Assembly (NCBI RefSeq): GCF_947507565.1
Contig: NC_089189.1
Coordinates: forward strand, 992,001 to 1,056,000
From: Oscarella lobularis
Taxonomy: Eukaryota; Porifera; Homoscleromorpha; Homosclerophorida; Oscarellidae
DNA length: 64,000 nt
Reading direction: 5' to 3'
Shown piece by piece: positions 45,834 through 59,249 of the stretch. Both the position numbers and the translations under genes were made by a program. The first letter of the stretch is position 1. The number at the start of each line of letters is the position of its first letter. The notes under the pieces are model-generated. The model was not told where the DNA came from. It saw only the letters and a program-made list of their open reading frames with translations, and did not search any database.

Positions 45834-46111
45834 ATGGCTAGAGAAGCTGCCTCGAAAGATTGCGACGTTCACTTGGCTCCTGGCATTCGCACGAAAGCCT
45901 TGGTTGATGTGGAGCGCCAGCTCTCTCTGCTCTACCGTGATGGACCCCTCGAAACCACCAAAACCTTGTTGTTGCCTTCCTTTGCCCGCATTCTTCGCCA
46001 GCAAAGCACTGCTGCTCTTTCACGTGCACTGTCGTTTTTTCGTAGAGGCGAAAGCCAGCCAAGAGTAGTAGCCGATGAGATTGTTGACCAACTACGTTCT
46101 CAACGACAGGG
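45834..46111 (+). CDS. Possible first coding exon of the very large GTPase
   Basis: An open frame from ATG at 45834 (MAREAASKDCDVHLAPGIRT ...) can be spliced from cgacag|ggtaaat (donor gt 46112) to gagttag|atgct (46344), keeping the frame of the large exon. The sequence is helical and charged (LLLPSFARILRQQSTAALSR), but I do not recognise a domain. The acceptor has a weak pyrimidine tract. Alternatively, this is non-coding and the GTPase starts at Met 46481. Confidence 0.35.
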
Positions 46112-46224
46112 TAAATCAGCGAACAGTATTTACCGCTAATCATTGATCTTAATCGAATCTCTTGCAATATTTTTTCCTTTTTCGCTTGGAAGTCGTCGCA
46201 GAATCGTCTTCCTTTATCTAAACT

Positions 46225-46242
46225 AAAACTGAAACTGAAACT
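46225..46242 (+). promoter_or_regulatory. Tandem IRF/ISRE-type element upstream of the GTPase exon
   Basis: The sequence aaaactgaaactgaaact contains three GAAACT-type steps at 6-bp spacing (the first is AAAACT). This fits the IRF consensus GAAANNGAAA and the vertebrate ISRE. It lies about 100-240 bp before the large GTPase exon, whose vertebrate relatives are interferon-induced. It would be an internal promoter or an intronic enhancer if the upstream exon is real. Confidence 0.5.
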
Positions 46243-46343
46243 ACTACCACAAAAGCACCCATGTGCTGTTGTTGTTGTACACCTAAAATGCGTTTGTTAT
46301 TTGCAGTGCACATTGCCCTTCTAATAGTTTATTAAGGAGTTAG

Positions 46344-49300
46344 ATGCTTTGGTGTCCAAATGCTCTTGGCGCCAATTCAGTTTTGATGAGCTTGCTTTTT
46401 GTTTAGATTTGAATGCGTTTACATGTGACAGTAAGCAGGACGATGAAGACGACGTCGAAAGACGATCATTTTACGCTCTGATGATAGGCGAAAATGTCAA
46501 TCCAGACACTCCTCATCCGTCTAATTCTATTCTGCTATCCACTTTGTTTCACGCTGAAGATGAAGAAGATCCAGGAAGTTCGTGCTCTCCAGAATCTGTG
46601 GAAATAATGCGCGATGCTCTGGCAAGAAATTTGAATATGAAAGAAGGACTTTGTCAAGTTCTTCATCCCTTTTTCATTGATGCCATCAATAGGCGAGAGG
46701 CTGTTGACGCATTTACGTCATTCCTCGTCAAGATGCACGACAGTCTTCAAGGACAAGACGTACCTCTACCCGATCTGATTTTGAGTTTTTCGTCTAAAGA
46801 TCTAATCGTCGCTTTCTTAGAGTCGTCTTCTTTCGCAACTCAATGTCAGATTGCTAGCCAGCTTTTAGTGCTGGGCTACCCGCTGCCGTATTACTATACT
46901 TTGCTAAGAGAAAATGAAGTGCTTCGAAAAAACAGTCTCGAAGTTCTAAGGAACGCTCTTTTGACTCCGTCAGCGTCACTTGTCTTGTCATGTGGTACTA
47001 GAGATACTGCACAAGGCGGGAAGACCTTTCTTCTAAGCAGACTTATTCCTATGTTGGCAACATCCTCAATAGATACCAAGTTGCTGGATGGAGAGGAAAA
47101 TATAGCTGGACCAACTCACAGTCCTTCTATTGACCTTGTTCTTGAGACTAAAGAGCCGTTGGGCTTTTCATACGCCGATGTTCATGGCTTCGATAGAAGC
47201 CTCGATTTTTCTGTTGCTCTTGGAACATTAGCGTATTTTTCCAAAGCAATTCTCATTCACGTTTCAAAGCAAGACGTCACGTCAGACGATACCGAACTCT
47301 CTCTGAGCGAGGACCTTCATTTTCTTCTATTTCGTCAGCTCGCGCTTCATGACAAGACGAACAAGTCAGCTGCAATTGTTTTTCTTGTTCGTGACGTTTC
47401 AGACGGGAATCGTGTAAGCACTACAGAACGAGCTGCCTCAACCTTACAAAAGGCCTTGCCAACTAGCAACGTTACTGTTCGCACAGTCAAGAACTTTAGC
47501 AGATATCGAAAAGAGGCTCACAGATATCAAGACGTAAAGCAACTTACGGAGACACTAAAAGAGTCTCTGTCGCTTGTCGAAAACGACTTTACGTTGCCCT
47601 GCATCGAAAGCATACACGTCGTGCATACGGCGTTATCTGTAGGCTGGTCGATACCGCCTCTTTCGGCACACTCGGTGCTAGGGCAACGGCTGATTGCCAG
47701 TTTAGATTCGGTTTGGCAACGGGAAAGAAGACTGGCGCAAATAATTTTCCCGTTTTCGTCAATTGCGTCAGAAATGTCTGAACTAGAGGAAGAGGAAAAG
47801 AACGTAATGACGTGCCTAGCGCAGCAGAAGTTGGGCGATAAAACCGAACTCGATATGAAACAAATAGCTAAAAGAAAACAGCTGTTGGTCAAGAGAAGAG
47901 CATCTGCGAACTCTACAGGCATTATGGAGCTGTTCACTGAAGTGATAACGCTCAAAGACCCTAGTCGTCTTTTAGAATTTCAGAAATACCTCGAGCTGTG
48001 GAAAACCAAATTCCTCGTCGAACTACGCGCCAAACAACAGTCAGTGCTACTTGAAATGAAAGTAGCTGATGATGCGAAACAAGCGCTTTTAGAAGAAGAC
48101 TACCGACGCTTGTGTAAAGAAATCGATGAAGTGAACGTCACCTTAGACAGCTTTTGGGCAGAAATGACGGAAATGTACAGCGCCAAATCTCCCAACGCTT
48201 TTTGTGACTTATTGCGAATAGATTGTTCCACGGCGAAGGATCTGTACTTTCAGTGTCTGAAAACAAGGAACATAATTCCGTTGCTGTTCGGAAAACCGCT
48301 GAGAATGGCGGGGACTTTTGTTTCAGACATTCTCGAAATGATAGATGCAGAGCAAAAAGCAGACGAAAGGCTCTTTGTAGTTTCGGTCATAGGAATTCAA
48401 AGTTCCGGAAAATCGACCCTTTTAAATTACCTTTTTGGATGCGGATTTGCAACTCAATCTGGCCGGTGTACTCGAGGGCTGTACGCCTCGTTTGTTCGAA
48501 CTGCTGTAGGCGTAAACATTCTTGTACTTGATTCGGAAGGACTCTTATCAATTGAAGGAGGAGGACGAGAATTCGACGGCAAAATGACGGTAATGGCATT
48601 GGCATGTTCTGATTTAGTTCTTATTAACCACAAAGGCGAAATTTCCACCGTTTTGAAAGATCTACTCGAAATTTGCCTATACGCAATGGAGAGCCTTAAA
48701 CTTTCTCAAAGCCAACCCAAAATTGCCTTTATCTTGCGTGATCAGAGAGACATAAAGTGTTTTCAAGCTCAGAAAACCTGCCTTCTAAAAATGGAAGCCG
48801 CCCTTAAGGACGCCATGCTTTCGTGCGAGAAGGACGTGAAAGACTTGATCAAAATAAGCCAAGACTGTCTTTTCATGCTAAGGTCTGCATTCACGGTTGT
48901 GCAGACGAAGACGAAATGCGTAGAAGTTCCCTCTGGCGACTTTTCCAAGCAAATCTTTTTCCTTCGCCAATCAATACTCGACATGCTTAAGCGACAGCCT
49001 TTGACGTCTAGGGCTGGGAGCAGTAAGCCGTTGAAAGACTGGTACGATCGAGCTCAGTACGTCTGGAAAACGCTAACCAAGTTCGGTTATTCTCTTTTGC
49101 ATTACAAAACCATCAACGAAATTCGTCTTCGAAGTGAATTAGATGGAATTGTTAACGAAGTACTTGAAAGTCTCGACAACGAGACGCATGGACTATTGCG
49201 AGCTGCATCTGATCTGGTTCTTCTCGCTAAAGAGGAAATAACTAAGGCCAGGGACGAGGAAGCGTTGCAGGACGTAAGTCAGCGTTTTCGGGTAAATCTC

Positions 49301-51346
49301 AGCAGCATGCAGGAGGCGATAATTCGATGCCTTCAGCAGACGTTCGAAGAGAAGACCAACCACAAGCAGTATACTAATATTAGGTCACAGTGCCTGAACT
49401 TGTTTCGCTGTCCTGTGGAGCAGAAATGCAGCTCTTTTATGTACACGTTTAGGCTCTTTATGAATGCGAGAAAGAACGAAATAGGTATGGAAGGCATTGC
49501 CAGACAGTTTGCCGAAACAATTGAAATTCTATTGCAAAACCGTCGTGACCGAATGGCATTAAAAGAGGAAGACCTCGAAGACATGTTTTCCAATCTTTGG
49601 AAACGATGTGAAGACGACTTTAGTTTAAGGCTTCTGAAAACGAAGGAAAGCAGAGAAGAAATTTCAGATAAAGTGTTTCGAATATTTGACAATGCTATCG
49701 AAACGACTCGTCATCAAGTACGAAATGAGAAGTTAGTATCGATTCCTATAGCCGTCCATCATCCGCGGAGCATCAAGTCAAAATTTTGTCTTTTGAACGC
49801 CAACACGGAAGAGTGGAAAGCGAATTACGTTGATATAATTTACACACCTCGTCTCGTAGGAGAACGGTTGAGTTCTGTGTCTGAAGGCGTTTGGCAAACG
49901 TTCGAGAAAGCAATACTGCCAAGTTTTCAGGGCAAATTTGCCACAATTCTGCATGAAGAATTTACGAGACTTCCAGAAACGTTATCTTTTGAAGGCTTTG
50001 ATCGCAAAATGGCGAAGCAAGCGGTCACCAAAGTGATGGCTGCTACAGATGAATTGGAAATGGATCTGCGAGAGCTTGGCTTGATTTTGAAAAGACCACA
50101 TTTTCTGGACGACGTCTTTATAACTCTTAAACTTTCGGCAGTCGACTCTCTCCTTGAAAAGCAAGAGCAGGTACTGCTCATGAAAAGAAGAGAGCTCGCT
50201 GCCGAAAAGGATCTGCAAAAGAGAAATTTTTTGGCCATTCTTTCTCAAGGTAAAGACGACGCTGAGAGAGCAAACGCCTTTGCCTTATCCTACGCTAAAA
50301 GCCTAAGATCATTTGTAGAGTCGCAGCTAACAGAACTAAGGGTTAAGGCAAAAGAGTCTATACACAAAATCTTCGGTTACGATCAAACGATGGCTGCTGT
50401 GCGAGCTTACGAGATAAGTTTTGGGGAATCCAATTACAGAAACGTGATAAAGTATTGTCTTAACGTGAATAAGTTCTTACGAAAAGAGTATGTTAGACAA
50501 TCAAAGGCAGAAGAGAGATCTCTTCTTCGCAGCAGCGGGGAACAAATATTAGAGGATGTAAGTGAAGTTTTTAGCAGTTTACAACTTTCAGCTCATTCTT
50601 GGGAAAAGGAAATTGTTTTCCGCGGTAGTTCGCCGGTGTGTATTCAAAATTTTAAACTGTGGCTAAACAATTGTACGGAGGCCTCCTCTTACTTTCTTTC
50701 CGTCGTTAAACATTTTCCAATTACTGCCAACTTTCATATTAAGAACATCGGAATATTTGTTCAGTCGTTTCGGGTAAAGATCAAGGAATTGTTGCGTATT
50801 TTGCTAAACGAACTCAAAGACATATTGTTTCCCGAATCTCTTCGTTCAGTGCGAGAAGGCGTTTGGGAGGATTGCCTTCGGGGTTGTTTTGCTCGCTGCC
50901 CGAAATGCGGAGCCAAGTGTGAAGGACCAAGTGGCCATGACGGCAAACATAAAGTCGCTCCAAAACGACATTTGTTTCCCTCGTTTAATCGTTGGGCGTA
51001 CAAATATGCTTCTGGAGATCGTGTAGCGCTCGGGATGTGCCTGGATCCCAATTGTCTTAGACTGGCTGTTAGCAAAGGAGACCAAGTGTATAAAAATTTT
51101 CATGAATACCTAAAAGCTGAAAGTCCGCTGTGGCTTCCTTTTGACTGCAACTTGGATTACGCCTATCCTTCACAAGAATTGAAGAGAGCTTGGGTCAACT
51201 GTAGAAAAGCTCTTTTGTCTCTACGGTCAACGCCAGTCTCTGATAACACGCCCAAAGATTGGATAGAGGCGTACTTAGAACCAGAAAGAGAAATTTCGGT
51301 TGAAGACATCGAGACTCTCAAAAACGAGCTGGACGAAGACGACTAA
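46344..51346 (+). CDS. Very large interferon-inducible-type GTPase (VLIG/GVIN family)
   Basis: This is one open exon of about 1,665 codons. The translation start is unresolved (spliced from 45834-46111, or Met at 46481). The N-terminal part resembles VLIG helical regions (FATQCQIASQLLVLGYPLPY). A degenerate first GTPase-like segment follows (LSCGTRDTAQGGKTFLLSRL). The true G domain starts near residue 682, counting from 46349, with GIQSSGKSTLLNYLFG (G1), then TRGLY (G2) and LVLDSEGL (G3, about 728), and LINHKGE in the later part. The long C-terminal part is coiled and helical. It ends with a Cys/His cluster (CPKCGAKCEGPSGHDGKHK) that is usual near the VLIG C terminus. VLIGs are cytosolic or nuclear dynamin-superfamily GTPases of poorly known function. 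A single intron-poor large exon is also typical of vertebrate VLIG genes. Confidence 0.88.
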
Positions 51347-51766
51347 GAAGTTTTCTAGATGCGATGATATACGTTGTATGTACATATGAATTACCGGTAT
51401 AGCACTGCTTTCTATTTTTATGTTTTTATTTTTCAAACAGGCGCTCACGATTTCAAGTCGATCATTTCCGGCTTTGATCTATCCCGTATAAGCAAAGGTA
51501 AACATCGTCTTCCACACTAAACGCGACATTTCAGGAGACGGGAGAGTCTGGAAACCTAGAGCTGTTGTCTTAGAGCACCTCACCTGACGCGGGCAATCAG
51601 CTCAATCACTCGGTGCCGCGCCTAGCGCATCATGCAGTCGAAGAGAAACTATTCAGAACCCACTACTCGGTCAAGGCAGAAAAATAGATCAGGTAGGCAC
51701 ATTAGCTGACCGTTTTTACTGTCGCGTAGCCTCTGTACCCTAAAGGGGCCTCAGAGTTTGTAGCTA
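51347..51766. other. 3' flank of the GTPase gene
   Basis: This is unique-looking DNA between the GTPase stop and the repeat array. No gene is supported. The phrase taaaggggcctcagag near 51740 ends just before the Helitron-type terminus. Confidence 0.45.
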
Positions 51767-51794
51767 CTAGTTTTGGTGCCCGTGCTTCGCACGG
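51767..51794 (-). mobile_element. Helitron-type 3' terminus (hairpin plus CTAG) at the edge of the satellite array
   Basis: Read on the minus strand, a hairpin with a 6-bp GC-rich stem (ccgtgc/gcacgg, 51780-51785 with 51789-51794) is followed by nine bases and then CTAG, ending at 51767. The next minus-strand base is T. A hairpin about 10 nt before CTRR, with insertion next to T, is the defining 3' end of Helitrons. The other end (5' TC) would lie beyond the right edge of the window. No Rep/helicase gene is visible, so any element would be non-autonomous. Confidence 0.55.
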
Positions 51795-52974
51795 AAAAAT
51801 GCAGTTTATTATTTAGGCCCTTAGAATCAAAGTTTAGTCCTAAATTTATAATTTAGGTCTTTAGAATCAAAGTTTAGGCCCTGAATTTATTATTTAGGTC
51901 CTTAGAATCAAAGTTTAGGCCATCAAATTATTATTTAGGCCCTAAGAATCAAGGTTTAGGCCCTGAATTTATATAAATTTAGGTCCTTAGAATCAAAGTT
52001 TAGGCCCTCAATTTATTATTTAGGTCCTTAGAATCAAAGTTTAGGCCCTCAATTTATTATTTAGGCCCTAACAAAGTTTAGGCCCTGAATTTATTATTTA
52101 GGCCCTTAGAATCAAAGTTTAGGCCCTCAATTTATTATTTAGGTCCTTAGAATCAAAGTTTAGGTCCTCAATTTATTATTTAGGCTCATAGAATCAAAGT
52201 TTAGGCCCTGAATTTATTATTTAGGCCCTTAGAATCAAAGTTTAGGCCCTGCATTTATTATTTAGGCTCTTAGAATCAAAGTTTAGGCCCTCAATTTATT
52301 ATTTAGGCTCTTAGAATCAACGTTTAGGCCCTCAATTTATTATTTAGGTACTTAGAATGAAAGTTTAGGTCCTCAATTTATTATTTAGGCTCATAGAATC
52401 AAAGTTTAGGCCCTGAATTTATTATTTAGGCCCTTAGAATCAAAGTTTAGGCCCTGAATTTATTATTTAGGTCCTTAGAATCAAAGTTTAGGTTCTCAAT
52501 TTATTATTTAGGCTCTCAGAATCAAAGTTTAGGCCCTCAATTTATTATTTAGGCTCTCAGAATCAAAGTTTAGGCCCTGAATTTATTATTTAGGCTTTTA
52601 GAATCAAAGTTTAGGCCCTCAAATTATTATTTAGGCCCTAAGAATCAAAGTTTAGGCCCTGAATTTATATAAATTTAGGTCCTTAGAATCAAAGTTTAGG
52701 CCCTCAATTTATTATTTAGGCCCTAACAAATTTTAGGCCCTGAATTTATTATTTAGGCCCTTAGAATCAAAGTTTAGGCCCTCAATTTATTATTTAGGCC
52801 TTTAGAACCAAAGTTTAGGCCCTCAATTTATTATTTAGGCTCTCAGAATCAAAGTTTCGGCTCTCAATTTATTATTTAGGCCTTTAGAATCAAAATTTAG
52901 GCCCTCAATTTATTATTTAGGCTTTAGAATCAAAGTTTAGGCCCTGAATTTATTATTTAGGTCCTTAGAATCAA

Positions 52975-55161
52975 GGTTTAGGCCCTCAATTTATTATTTA
53001 GGCTCTCGGAATCAAAGTTTAGGCCCTCAATTTATTATTTAGGATTTTAGAATCAAAGTTTAGGCCCTCAATTTATTATTTAGGCTCTCAGAATCAAAGT
53101 TTAGGCTTTGAATTTATTATTTAGGCCTTTAGAATCAAAATTTAGGCCCTCAATTTATTATTTAGGCTTCAGAATCAAAGTTTATTCCCTGAATTTATTA
53201 TTTAGGCCCTTAGAATCAGGATTTAGGCTTTCAATTTATTATTTAGGCTCTCGGAATCTAAGTTTAGGCCCTGAATTTATTATTTAGGCCGTTAGAATCA
53301 AAGTTTAGGCCCTCAATTTATTATTTAGGCCTTTAGACTCAAAATTTAGGCCCTCATTTTATTATTTAGGCTTTTTGAATCAAAGTTTAGGCCCTGAATT
53401 TATTATTTATGCCCTTAGAATCAAAGTTTAGGCCCTGAATTTATTATTTAGGTCCTTATAATCAAAGTTTAGGTCCTCAATTTATTATTTAGGTTCTTAG
53501 AATCAACGTTTAGGCCCTCAATTTATTATTTAGGCTCTCAGAATCAAAGTGTAGGCTCTCAATTTATTATTTAGGCCTTTAGAATCAAAATTTAGGCCCT
53601 CAATTTATTATTGAGGCTTTTAGAATCAAAGTTTAGGCCCTGAATTTATTATTTAGGCCCTTAGAATCAAGGTTTAGGACCTCAATTTATTCTTTAGGCT
53701 CTCGGAATCAAAGTTTAGGCCCTCAATTTATTATTTAGGTACTTAGAATGAAAGTTTATTTCCTCAATTTATTATTTAGGCTCTTAGAATCAAAGTTTAG
53801 GCTCTCAATTTATTATTTAGGCTCTTATAATCAACGTTTAGGCCTTGAATTTATTATTTAGGTCCTTAGAATCAAAGTTTAGGCCCTCAATTTATTATTT
53901 AGGTCCTTAGAATCAAAGTTTAGGCCCTCAATTTATTATTTAGGCCCTAACAAATTTTAGGCCCTGAATTAATTATTTAGGCCCTTAGAATCAAAGTTTA
54001 GGCCCTCAATTTATTCTTTAGGCTCTCCGAATCAAAGTTTAGGTTCTCAATTTATTATTTAGGCTCTCAGAATCAAAGTTTAGGCTTTGAATTTATTATT
54101 TAGGCCTTTAGAATCAAAATTTAGGCCCTCAATTTATTATTTAGGTTCTTAGAATCAAAGTTTAGGTCCTCAATTTATTATTTAGGCCCTAACAAATTTT
54201 AGGCCCTGAATTTATTATTTAGGCCCTTAGAATCAAAGTTTAGGCCCTCAATTTATTATTTAGGCTCTCGGAATCAAAGTTTAGGCTCTCAATTTATTAT
54301 TTAGGATTTTAGAATCAAAGTTTAGGCCCTCAATTTATTATTTAGGCTCTCAGAATCAAAGTTTAGGCTTTGAATTTATTATTTAGGCCTTTAGAATCAA
54401 AATTTAGGCCCTCAATTTATTATTTAGGCTTCAGAATCAAAGTTTATTCCCTGAATTTATTATTTAGGCCCTTAGAATCAGGATTTAGGCTTTCAATTTA
54501 TTATTTAGGCTCTCGGAATCTAAGTTTAGGCCCTGAATTTATTATTTAGGCCGTTAGAATCAAAGTTTAGGCCCTCAATTTATTATTTAGGCCTTTAGAC
54601 TCAAAATTTAGGCCCTCATTTTATTATTTAGGCTTTTTGAATCAAAGTTTAGGCCCTGAATTTATTATTTATGCCCTTAGAATCAAAGTTTAGGCCCTGA
54701 ATTTATTATTTAGGTCCTTATAATCAAAGTTTAGGTCCTCAATTTATTATTTAGGTTCTTAGAATCAACGTTTAGGCCCTCAATTTATTATTTAGGCTCT
54801 CAGAATCAAAGGCGAGGCTCTCAATTTATTATTTAGGCCTTTAGAATCAAAATTTAGGCCCTCAATTTATTATTGAGGCTTTTAGAATCAAAGTTTAGGC
54901 CCTGAATTTATTATTTAGGCCCTTAGAATCAAGGTTTAGGACCTCAATTTATTCTTTAGGCTCTCGGAATCAAAGTTTAGGCCCTCAATTTATTATTTAG
55001 GTACTTAGAATGAAAGTTTATTTCCTCAATTTATTATTTAGGCTCTTAGAATCAAAGTTTAGGCTCTCAATTTATTATTTAGGCTCTTATAATCAACGTT
55101 TAGGCCTTGAATTTATTATTTAGGTCCTTAGAATCAAAGTTTAGGCCCTCAATTTATTATT
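52975..55161. repeat. Higher-order repeat pair within the satellite (about 0.92 kb blocks, 1,262-bp offset)
   Basis: The variant string beginning aggattttagaatcaaag at 53041 recurs at 54303. The following series of rare variants (ggcttcagaatc, aatcaggattt, tctcggaatctaag, ccgttag, tttagactc, ggctttttgaatc, tatgccc) is repeated in the same order. The blocks run about 52975-53899 and 54237-55161. One visible difference is aagtgtaggctc at about 53549 versus aaaggcgaggctc at about 54811. Confidence 0.85.
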
Positions 55162-56726
55162 TAGGCTCTCAGAATCAAAGTTTAGGCCCTCAATCTATTA
55201 TTTAGGCTCTCAGAATCAAAGTTTAGGCCCTGAATTTATTATTTAGGCTCTTAGAATCAACGTTTAGGCCCTGAATTTATTATTTAGGCTCTTAGAATCA
55301 ACGTTTAGGCCCTCAATTTATTATTTAGGCAATGTTTAGGCCCTGAAATTATTATTTAGGCCCTAAGAATCAAGGTTTAGGCCCTGAATGTATATAAATT
55401 TAGGTCCTTAGAATCAAAGTTTAGGCCCTGAATTTATTATTTAGGTCCTTAGAATCAAAGTTTAGGCCCTCAATTTATTATTTAGGCCCTAACAAATTTT
55501 AGGCCCTGAATTAATTATTTAGGCCCTTAGAATCAAAGTTTAGGCCCTCAATTTATTCTTTAGGCTCTCCGAATCAAAGTTTAGGTTCTCAATTTATTAT
55601 TTAGGCTCTCGGAATCAAAGTTTAGGCTCTCAATTTATTATTTAGGCCTTTACAATCAAAATTTAGGTCCTCAATTTATTATTTAGGCTTTTAGTATCAA
55701 AGTTTAGGCCCTGAATTTATTATTTAGGCCCCTAGAATCAAGGTTTAGGCCCTCAATTTATTCTTTAGGCTCTCCGAATCAAAGTTTAGGTTCTCAATTT
55801 ATTATTTAGGCTCTCGGAATCAAAGTTTAGGCTCTCAATTTATTATTTAGGCCTTTAGAATCAAAATTTAGGTCCTCAATTTATTATTTAGGCTTTTAGT
55901 ATCAAAGTTTTGGCCCTCAATTTATTATTTAGGCTCTCAGAATCAAAGTTTAGGCCCTGAATTTATTATTTAGGCCCATAGAATCAAGGTTTAGGCCCTC
56001 AATTTATTATTTAGGCTCTCCGAATCAAAGTTTAGGCCCTCAATTTATTATTTAGGTCCTTAGAATCAAAGTTTAGGCCATCAAATTATTATTTAGGCCC
56101 TAAGAATCAAGGTTTAGGCCCTGAATTTATATAAATTTAGGTCCTTAGAATCAAAATTTAGGCCCTCAATTTATTATTTAGGTCCTTAGAATCAAAGTTT
56201 AGGCCCTCAATTTATTATTTAGGCCCTAACAAAGTTTAGGCCCTGAATTTATTATTTAGGTCCTTAGAATCAAAGTTTAGGCCCTCAAGTTGTTATTTAG
56301 GCCTGTAGAATCAAGGTTTAGGCCCTGAATTTATTATTTAGGCTCTCAGAATCAAAGTTTAGGCCCTCAATATATTAATTAGGCTCTCAGAATCAAAGTT
56401 TAGGCCCTCAATTTATTATTTACGTCCTTAGAATCAAAGTTTAGGTCCTCAATTTATTATTTAGGTTCTTAGAATCAACGTTTAGGCCCTCAATTTATTA
56501 TTTAGGCTCTCAGAATCAAAGTTTAGGCCCTGAATTTATTATTTAGGCTCTTAGAATCAAAGTTTAGGCCCTGAATTTATTATTTAGGTCCTTAGAATCA
56601 AAGTTTAGGTCCTCAATTTATTATTTAGGCTCTCAGAATCAAAGTTTAGGTCCTCAGTTTATTATTTAGGCCTTTAGAATCAAGGTTTAGGCCCTCAATT
56701 TATTCTTTAGGCTCTCAGAATCAAAG

Positions 56727-57330
56727 TTTAGGCCCCCAATTTATTATTTAGGTACTTTGAATTAAAGTTTAGGTTCTCAATTTATTATTTAGGCTCTTAG
56801 AATCAAAGTTTAGGCCCTCAATTTATTATTTAGGCCCTTAGAATCAAAGTTTAGGCCCTGAATTTAATATTTAGGTCCTTAGAATCAAAGTTTAGGTCCT
56901 CAATTTATTTCTTAGGCTCTCAGAATCAAAGTTTAGTCCCTGAAATTATTATTTAGGCTCTCAGAATCAAAGTTTAGGCCCTGAATTTATTATTTAGGCT
57001 CTTAGAATCAAGGTTTAGGCCCTCAATTTAGTATTTAGGCTCTCGGAATCAAAGTTTATGCCCTCAATTTATTATTTAGGCTCTCCGAATCAAAGTTTAG
57101 GCCCCCAATTTATTATTTAGGTACTTTGAATTAAAGTTTAGGTTCTCAATTTTTTTTTTAGGCTCTTAGAATCAAAGTTTAGGCCCTCAATTTATTATTT
57201 AGGCCCTTAGAATCAAAGTTTAGGCCCTGAATTTAATATTTAGGTCCTTAGAATCAAAGTTTAGGTCCTCAATTTATTTCTTAGGCTCTCAGAATCAAAG
57301 TTTAGTCCCTGAAATTATTATTTAGGCTCT
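56727..57330. repeat. Higher-order repeat pair with a 369-bp (nine-unit) offset
   Basis: The variant ggcccccaatttattattta followed by ggtactttgaattaaag begins at 56731 and again at 57100. The next units (aatttaatattt, tttatttcttaggc, tttagtccctgaaatt) follow in the same order. The offset is exactly nine 41-bp units. A related block with the last three variants recurs at about 60007-60230. Confidence 0.8.
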
Positions 57331-59249
57331 TAGAATCAAAGTTTAGGCCCTCAATTTATTATTTTGGTTCTTAGAATCAATGTTTAGGCCCTCAGTTTAT
57401 TATTCAGGTTCTTAGAATCAAAGTTTAGGCCCTGAATTTATTATTTAGGCTCTTAGTATCAAGGTTTAGGCCCTCAATTTATTATTTAGGATCTCGGAAT
57501 CAAAGTTTAGGCTCTCAATTTATTATTTAGGCTCTCAGAATCAAAGTTTAGGCCCTCAATTTATTATTTAGGCTCATAGAATCAAAGTTTAGGCCCTGGA
57601 TTTATTATTTACGTCCTTAGAATCAAAGTTTAGGCCCTGAATTTATTATTTAGGTCCTTAGAATCAAAGTTTAGGTCCTCAATTTATTATTCAGGTTCTT
57701 ATAATCAAAGTTTAGGCCCTCAATTTATTAATTAGGTCCTAAGAATTTTGGCTCTCAATTTATTATTTAGGCTCTCGGAATCAAAGTTTAGGCCCTCAAT
57801 TTATTATTTAGGCTCTTAGAATCAAAGTTTAGGCCCTGAATTTATTATTTAGGTCCTTAGAATCAAAGTTCAGGTCCTCAATTTATTATTTAGGCTCTCA
57901 GAATCAAAGTTTTGGCCCTCAATTTATTATTTAGGCTCTCAGAATCAAAGTTTAGGCCCCGCATTTATTATTTAGGCTCTTAGAATCAAAGTTTAGGCCC
58001 TCATTTTATTATTTAGGCTCTTAGAATCAACGTTTAGGCCCTCAATTTATTATTTAGGTACTTAGAATGAAAGTTTAGGTCCTCAATTTATTATTTAGGC
58101 TCATAGAATCAAAGTTTAGGCCCTGAATTTATTTTTTAGGTCCTTAGAATCAAAGTTTAGGTTCTCAATTTATTATTTAGGCTCTCAGAATCAAAGTTTA
58201 GGCCCTCAATTTATTATTTAGGCTCTTATAATCAAGGTTCAGGCCCTGAATTTATTATTTAGGCCCTTAGAATCCAAGTTTAGGTCCTCAATTTATTATT
58301 CAGGTTCTTAGAATCAAAGTTTAGGCCCTCAATTTATTATTTAGGCTCATAGAATCAAAGTTTAGGCCCTCAATTTATTATTTAGGCTCTCAGAATCAAA
58401 GTTTAGGCCCTCAATTTATTATTTAGGCCCTTAGAATCAAGGTTTAGGCCCTCAATTTATTCTTTAGGCTCTTAGAATCAAAGTTTAGGCCCTCAATTTA
58501 TTATTTAGGCTCTTAGAATCAACGTTTAGGCCCTCAATTTATTATTTAGGCCCTTAGAATCAAAATTTAGGCCCTCAATTTATTATTTAGGCTCATAGAA
58601 TCAAATTTTAGGCCCTGAATTTATTATTTAGGCCTTTAGAATCAAAATTTAGGCCCTCAATTTATTTTTTAGGGTTTTAGAATCAAAGTTTAGGCCCTGA
58701 ATTTATTATTTAGGTCCTTTGAATCAAAGTTTAGGCCCTGAATTTATTATTTAGGTCCTTAGAATCAACGTTTAGGTCCTCAATTTATTATTTCGGTTCT
58801 TAGAATCAACGTTTAGGCCCTCAATTTATTATTTAGGCTCTTAGAATCAACGTTTAGGCCCTGAATTTATTATTTAGGCTCTTAGAATCAAAGTTTAGGC
58901 CCTCAATTTATTATTTAGGCTCTCAGAATCAAAGTTTAGGCCCTCGATTTATTATTTAGGCTCTTAGAATCAACGTTTAGGCCCTCAATTTATTATTTAG
59001 GATCTCAGAATCAAAGTTTAGGCCCTCAATTTATTATTTATGTCCTTAGAATCAAAGTTTAGGCCGTCAATTTATTTTTTAGGCTTTGAGAATCAAAGTT
59101 TAGGCCCTGAATTTATTATTTAGGTCCTTAGAATCAACGTTTAGGTCCTCAATTTATTATTTCGGTTCTTAGAATCAACGTTTAGGCCCTCAATTTATTA
59201 TTTAGGCTCTTAGAATCAACGTTTAGGCCCTGAATTTATTATTTAGGCC

